Assembly: GCA_937893835.1 (NCBI GenBank) | Contig: CALCSS010000150.1 | Coordinates: 1 to 8,779, forward strand | DNA: 8,779 nt | Origin: an uncultured Fidelibacterota bacterium | Lineage (GTDB): Bacteria; Fidelibacterota; Marinisomatia; Marinisomatales; UBA1611 | Direction: 5' to 3' | Shown here: in pieces, positions 5,847 to 8,779 of the stretch | Layout of the letters: each line of letters starts with the position of its first letter | Numbering within the stretch: the first letter of the stretch is position 1 | The notes under the pieces: generated by a model | Seen by the model: only the letters and a program-made list of their open reading frames with translations | Told to the model about the DNA's origin: nothing | Databases searched by the model: none | Translations under genes and position numbers: made by a program

Positions 5847-6845
5847 TCAATTACCCTCTTCGCTTAGTCGACGTGTCATTAGTTCAACAACAGAACTTTT
5901 AGGGTCTTTATTCTCAAATAAGACTTGATAAATAGCCTCATGGATTGGCATGTCTACCTTATGTTTCAGCCTGAGTTGATGTACAGACTTGGCAGTAGAA
6001 ACACCCTCTGCGATCATTTTCATCTCAGTGGTTATACTATCTAATGACATACCCTCACCGATAGATTGGCCCAATTGCCTGTTTCTACTATGTTTGCTCA
6101 AACAGGTCACAATTAGATCACCGTATCCACTCAAACCCCTAAATGTTTTTCCTTTTGCTCCCATTGCCTTTCCCAACCGAGTGATCTCTGTCATACCCCT
6201 CGTCATCAAGGCAGCTTTTGAATTATCACCATATCCGATACCATCACAAATTCCTGCAGCTATTGCGATCACATTCTTCATTGAACCACCTAGCTCAACA
6301 CCTTTGATGTCTCTATTGAGATATGTTCGTAGCATTTTGGTTGCAAATAAGGTTTGTATTTTTTCAGCTGATTCAATGTCTCTTGATGCTGCGACCAATG
6401 TTGTAGGATGATTGCGTATCACCTCTTCAGCATGACTAGGACCTGATAGTGTGACAACACTTTTATGATCATCTTCCAGTGTATCTTTGATTACCTCGCT
6501 AATGGTCATCAAAGAGTCATTCTCGATGCCTTTTGATATGTTAACGATTATCTGTTGATCATTAAAGCTTGATCGATTTTGACTTATTATTCCTCGTATT
6601 GTTTGTGAGGGTAAGGCCAAAACGATAATGTCTGATGAGTCAATCCCTGATGAGATATCATTGGTGAAAACGATATTATTTGGAAAGATCAATTCTGGAA
6701 TCAAATAGTGGCGTCTTGTCTCAGTTAATGTACGAACGACCTCGGCATTTCGATGCCACATGGTTAAATGAATCCCCTTGTTTGATAACAACTTTCCCAG
6801 GGCCCCCCCCCAGGATCCACAACCTAAAAATGTTATCTTTTCCAA
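5847..6845 (-). CDS. gpsA: Glycerol-3-phosphate dehydrogenase [NAD(P)+]
   Basis: Cytoplasmic GpsA reduces dihydroxyacetone phosphate to sn-glycerol-3-phosphate, the backbone for phospholipids. The 332 residues match the family length. The Rossmann motif GCGSWGGALG is at 8-17 (usual family form GAGSWGTALA). Other blocks are NISKGIE (102-108, with Lys105), LSGPSHAEEV (133-142), GGSMKNVIAIAAG (186-198, with the likely catalytic Lys190), and GLSGYGDLIVTC (237-248) followed by SRNRQLG. The start is TTG at 6845: an in-frame TAA lies three codons upstream, and the Rossmann strand begins at residue 4, so no other start fits well. It begins 2 nt after the acyl-CoA synthetase stop, with no Shine-Dalgarno, so translational coupling is likely. 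A run of nine G covers codons 12-15. The gene ends without a visible terminator. Confidence 0.97.
   Translation of the reverse strand: MEKITFLGCGSWGGALGKLLSNKGIHLTMWHRNAEVVRTLTETRRHYLIPELIFPNNIVFTNDISSGIDSSDIIVLALPSQTIRGIISQNRSSFNDQQIIVNISKGIENDSLMTISEVIKDTLEDDHKSVVTLSGPSHAEEVIRNHPTTLVAASRDIESAEKIQTLFATKMLRTYLNRDIKGVELGGSMKNVIAIAAGICDGIGYGDNSKAALMTRGMTEITRLGKAMGAKGKTFRGLSGYGDLIVTCLSKHSRNRQLGQSIGEGMSLDSITTEMKMIAEGVSTAKSVHQLRLKHKVDMPIHEAIYQVLFENKDPKSSVVELMTRRLSEEGN
6803..6811 (-). repeat. Nine-base poly-G tract inside gpsA
   Basis: Nine consecutive C on the plus strand read as G on the coding strand. They run from the second base of Trp12 through Gly13 and Gly14 (GGG GGG) to the first base of Ala15, in the nucleotide-binding loop. 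Loss or gain of one base would shift the frame near the N-terminus. In this assembly the frame is open. It is the longest G/C run in the window. Confidence 0.95.
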
Positions 6846-6847
6846 GA

Positions 6848-8626
6848 TCAGTTATCGTACATAGAATCGATCACATCAGCCCAATTCTCATTGATCTGTT
6901 TACGCCTGATCTTCAATGTAGGTGTCAGTTCACCATTGTCAATTGTTAGATCCCTTGGTAAAACTGAGAACTTCTTCAATTGTTCAGGTGTTGAGAATTC
7001 GAGATTGAGTCTATCTACATCATTTTGTAATTCAGTTCTAATGTCTTCACTATCTGTAAAGTCAGATAATTCATGGCCATTTTCCTTTAGTAGAGAGATC
7101 TGTTGCAATGGGTCTTTAGGGATGATATTACTATCAAGACCAATTTTATCTCTCAATATCACACTAACGTCCAATGTGAACAGCGCGGAACAATATTTTC
7201 TTCCATCCCCCACCAAAAAGCATTGAGATACTATTGGAATGGATTTCATTGTTTCTTCTATGACAAGTGGAGCAATATTCTTTCCAGCAGAACTGACATA
7301 TATTTCTTTTTTTCTACCGGTTATATATAGATAACCATCTGCATCTATCTTCCCAACATCACCGGTATATAGCCAGTCATCTTTTATGGTCTCTGTCGTA
7401 GCATCAGAGTTATTGTAGTAGCCTTTCATAACGTGTTCACCCTTGATCAGAATCTCACCATCTTCAGCAACCTTGATCTCAGTACCGGGGAATGCCTTTC
7501 CAACACTACTGATCTTATTATTACCCACATAGTTCATAGATGCGCCAGCAGTATTTTCGGTCATTCCGTACCCTTCAAACAAAGGAATGCCTAGTTTTTG
7601 AAATAAGGACAAGATATCTGGATTAATGGGAGCGGCACCACTGATCGCAAATCTGACATTAGAGAATCCGGCAGCTGCTCTCAGTTTGGATTTGAAAACA
7701 TTTGATAGACCTGGAATCATCAGACCAAATTTTAGGATGGCCTTAGATTCAATTGCCGCCATAAGATTAGAGTATACTTTCTCATATATTCTAGGAACGG
7801 AAATGAATAAATGAGGTTGCACCTCTTTGGCATAGTCGACTGTATTAAGTGGACTATCGACAATATGCATATGCATAGCCCTTCTGATCCAATAATGGTT
7901 GTCTATGAGTTGTCCAAAAACATGTGCCCCTGGTAGCCAAGAAACATATTTCTCGCCCTGTTCAAATCTCATGATCGTGAGTGCCATATCAAGTTCAAAG
8001 GTCCAATTGTGGTGAGTCAACTCAACGCCTTTGGGATTGCCAGTGGTTCCTGATGTATAGATCAGGGATGACGTATCGTTTTTTTCAATCTTATCGCAAC
8101 GGTTCAAAACATCTGAATCATCCAAAGAAGATCCTTTCTTTATGAATTCATTCCATGAAATTATCTTTTTATGGTCAAGAAGCTCAACACCATCCATTGT
8201 AACAACAATCTCTACTTTTTCAAGGTTGTCCAATACCTGTAATAATCGATGATTTGGCATTTTTTCTTTTTCATCATTGTCATTAGGGTTATTTCCAATA
8301 AATACGATCTTTGATTCGGAGTTACCAACAATCCATTCAACTTCATTTGATGAACATGTGTGGTATACACCAACAGCCACTCCATTAATTAGCTGCGCAG
8401 CAACGTAACTAATATTCCACTCTTTTCTATTATAACTGTAAATGCTTATTTTATCATTTCGATTTATACCACATGCGATCATTGATTTTGAAACTGATAA
8501 CACTGAAGTATAGAAATCGCTCCAGGTATCTGTATGCCACTGGCCCGATTCATCTTTTATGGAAAGGGCAGGCTCATTAGGATATTTCTCTACATTTTGG
8601 AGTAAGTATTTAGGAGTGTTCATCAT
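6848..8626 (-). CDS. Long-chain fatty acid--CoA ligase (AMP-forming)
   Basis: It activates fatty acids with ATP and CoA, through an acyl-AMP intermediate, for beta-oxidation or phospholipid acylation. From ATG 8626 it is 592 residues, typical of the FadD15/ACSL branch of the adenylate-forming family. Motifs in order: the P-loop-like YTSGTTGNPKGVELTH (about 190-205), LPGAHVFGQ near 226-234, SGAAP, YGMTENT (about 353-359), WLYTGDVG with Asp423, GRKKEIYVSSAGKNIAP (about 437-453), and LTPTLKIRRK with the likely catalytic Lys572. No signal peptide is present; the protein should be cytoplasmic or peripherally membrane-bound. AAGG at 8638-8635, 8 nt from ATG 8626, supports that start over the in-frame GTG at 8635, which overlaps it. 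gpsA follows after 2 nt, forming a lipid-precursor operon. Confidence 0.95.
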   Translation of the reverse strand: MMNTPKYLLQNVEKYPNEPALSIKDESGQWHTDTWSDFYTSVLSVSKSMIACGINRNDKISIYSYNRKEWNISYVAAQLINGVAVGVYHTCSSNEVEWIVGNSESKIVFIGNNPNDNDEKEKMPNHRLLQVLDNLEKVEIVVTMDGVELLDHKKIISWNEFIKKGSSLDDSDVLNRCDKIEKNDTSSLIYTSGTTGNPKGVELTHHNWTFELDMALTIMRFEQGEKYVSWLPGAHVFGQLIDNHYWIRRAMHMHIVDSPLNTVDYAKEVQPHLFISVPRIYEKVYSNLMAAIESKAILKFGLMIPGLSNVFKSKLRAAAGFSNVRFAISGAAPINPDILSLFQKLGIPLFEGYGMTENTAGASMNYVGNNKISSVGKAFPGTEIKVAEDGEILIKGEHVMKGYYNNSDATTETIKDDWLYTGDVGKIDADGYLYITGRKKEIYVSSAGKNIAPLVIEETMKSIPIVSQCFLVGDGRKYCSALFTLDVSVILRDKIGLDSNIIPKDPLQQISLLKENGHELSDFTDSEDIRTELQNDVDRLNLEFSTPEQLKKFSVLPRDLTIDNGELTPTLKIRRKQINENWADVIDSMYDN

Positions 8627-8634
8627 ATGATACA

Positions 8635-8638
8635 CCTT
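8635..8638 (-). promoter_or_regulatory. Shine-Dalgarno of the acyl-CoA synthetase gene
   Basis: AAGG, followed by TG, lies 8 nt before ATG 8626. Because the GTG at 8635-8633 begins on the last base of this site, that codon is unlikely to be the start. A second ATG (8623) immediately follows the first and could also serve. Confidence 0.55.
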
Positions 8639-8694
8639 GGTTTTTGTTAATAAAGAATAAAATCAACTCTGAATTAAGTTTTATTTTTAAACAA

Positions 8695-8721
8695 GTTATA
8701 CAGAAATAGATCATTTATCAA
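8695..8721 (-). promoter_or_regulatory. Possible promoter of the acyl-CoA synthetase-gpsA operon
   Basis: On the minus strand TTGATA (8721-8716) and TATAAC (8700-8695) are separated by 15 bp, shorter than optimal. They could alternatively be read as a loose Bacteroidetes-type TTG with TATAACTTG. The implied leader is about 60 nt. AT-rich context makes a chance match quite possible. Confidence 0.25.
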
Positions 8722-8728
8722 TCTGATT

Positions 8729-8744
8729 GAGCACTATATTGCTC
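8729..8744. other. Small inverted repeat near the right edge
   Basis: GAGCA and TGCTC are separated by CTATAT, giving a 5-bp stem with a 6-nt loop. It lies upstream of the acyl-CoA synthetase promoter region. There is no T tract, so it is a poor terminator; it could be an operator or chance. The stretch 8645-8779 otherwise shows no gene. Confidence 0.25.
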
Positions 8745-8779
8745 TTCCTAAATGAAAGCAATTCATAGACTAAATTTTT

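Noticed and set aside
5989..6411. Plus-strand frame of 140 codons opposite gpsA
   Set aside because: It is an antisense shadow of conserved gpsA codons; composition and sequence show no domain.
8627..8635. GTG at 8635 as start of the acyl-CoA synthetase
   Set aside because: The codon overlaps the AAGG ribosome site that is properly spaced for ATG 8626.
1..8779. CRISPR array, insertion sequence, phage or defence genes
   Set aside because: No regularly spaced repeats, terminal inverted repeats, transposase, integrase, nuclease or toxin motifs were seen on either strand.

Overview
The window is a low-GC bacterial chromosome segment of ordinary, mostly housekeeping content. The organism looks like a member of the Bacteroidota/FCB superphylum, possibly a marine lineage such as Marinimicrobia. 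This is an inference from three things. The NusA KH region resembles FCB homologues. There is a Bacteroidetes-type promoter (TTTG, 19 bp, TATATTTG) in front of a tRNA gene. There is also a TlpA-type thioredoxin lipoprotein of the Bacteroidetes style, and most genes lack Shine-Dalgarno sites. No species can be assigned by eye.

Left third (1-2751, all minus strand). In transcription order this holds a tRNA-Arg(CCT) gene with a strong promoter, a membrane-anchored TPR protein, an intrinsic terminator, rimP and nusA. nusA runs off the left edge. rimP-nusA is the classic translation/transcription operon, and infB would be expected next, outside the window. The terminator sits only about 15 nt in front of the rimP start codon, and no promoter is visible between the two. 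Read-through or attenuation may therefore control the operon, a possible route for NusA feedback.

Middle (2774-4628). A ten-helix EamA/DMT-type transporter and a small secreted MORN-repeat protein lie on the minus strand. They are followed by about 357 bp with no convincing gene. That gap contains a cluster of TTCAA/TTGAA half-sites and a degenerate hydrophobic reading frame.

Right half (4629-8779). A plus-strand TlpA-like disulfide oxidoreductase lipoprotein converges on gpsA with zero bases between the stop codons. gpsA (glycerol-3-phosphate dehydrogenase, TTG start) begins 2 nt after the end of a long-chain acyl-CoA synthetase gene. The pair forms a small operon supplying activated fatty acids and sn-glycerol-3-phosphate for lipid metabolism. 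gpsA carries a run of nine G in its nucleotide-binding-loop codons, which stands out in this AT-rich sequence.

I saw no insertion sequence, phage gene, CRISPR array, toxin-antitoxin pair or defence system. I do not think the window contains a wholly new system. The points most worth checking are the terminator before rimP, the poly-G tract in gpsA, and the promoter-like octamers abutting start codons.
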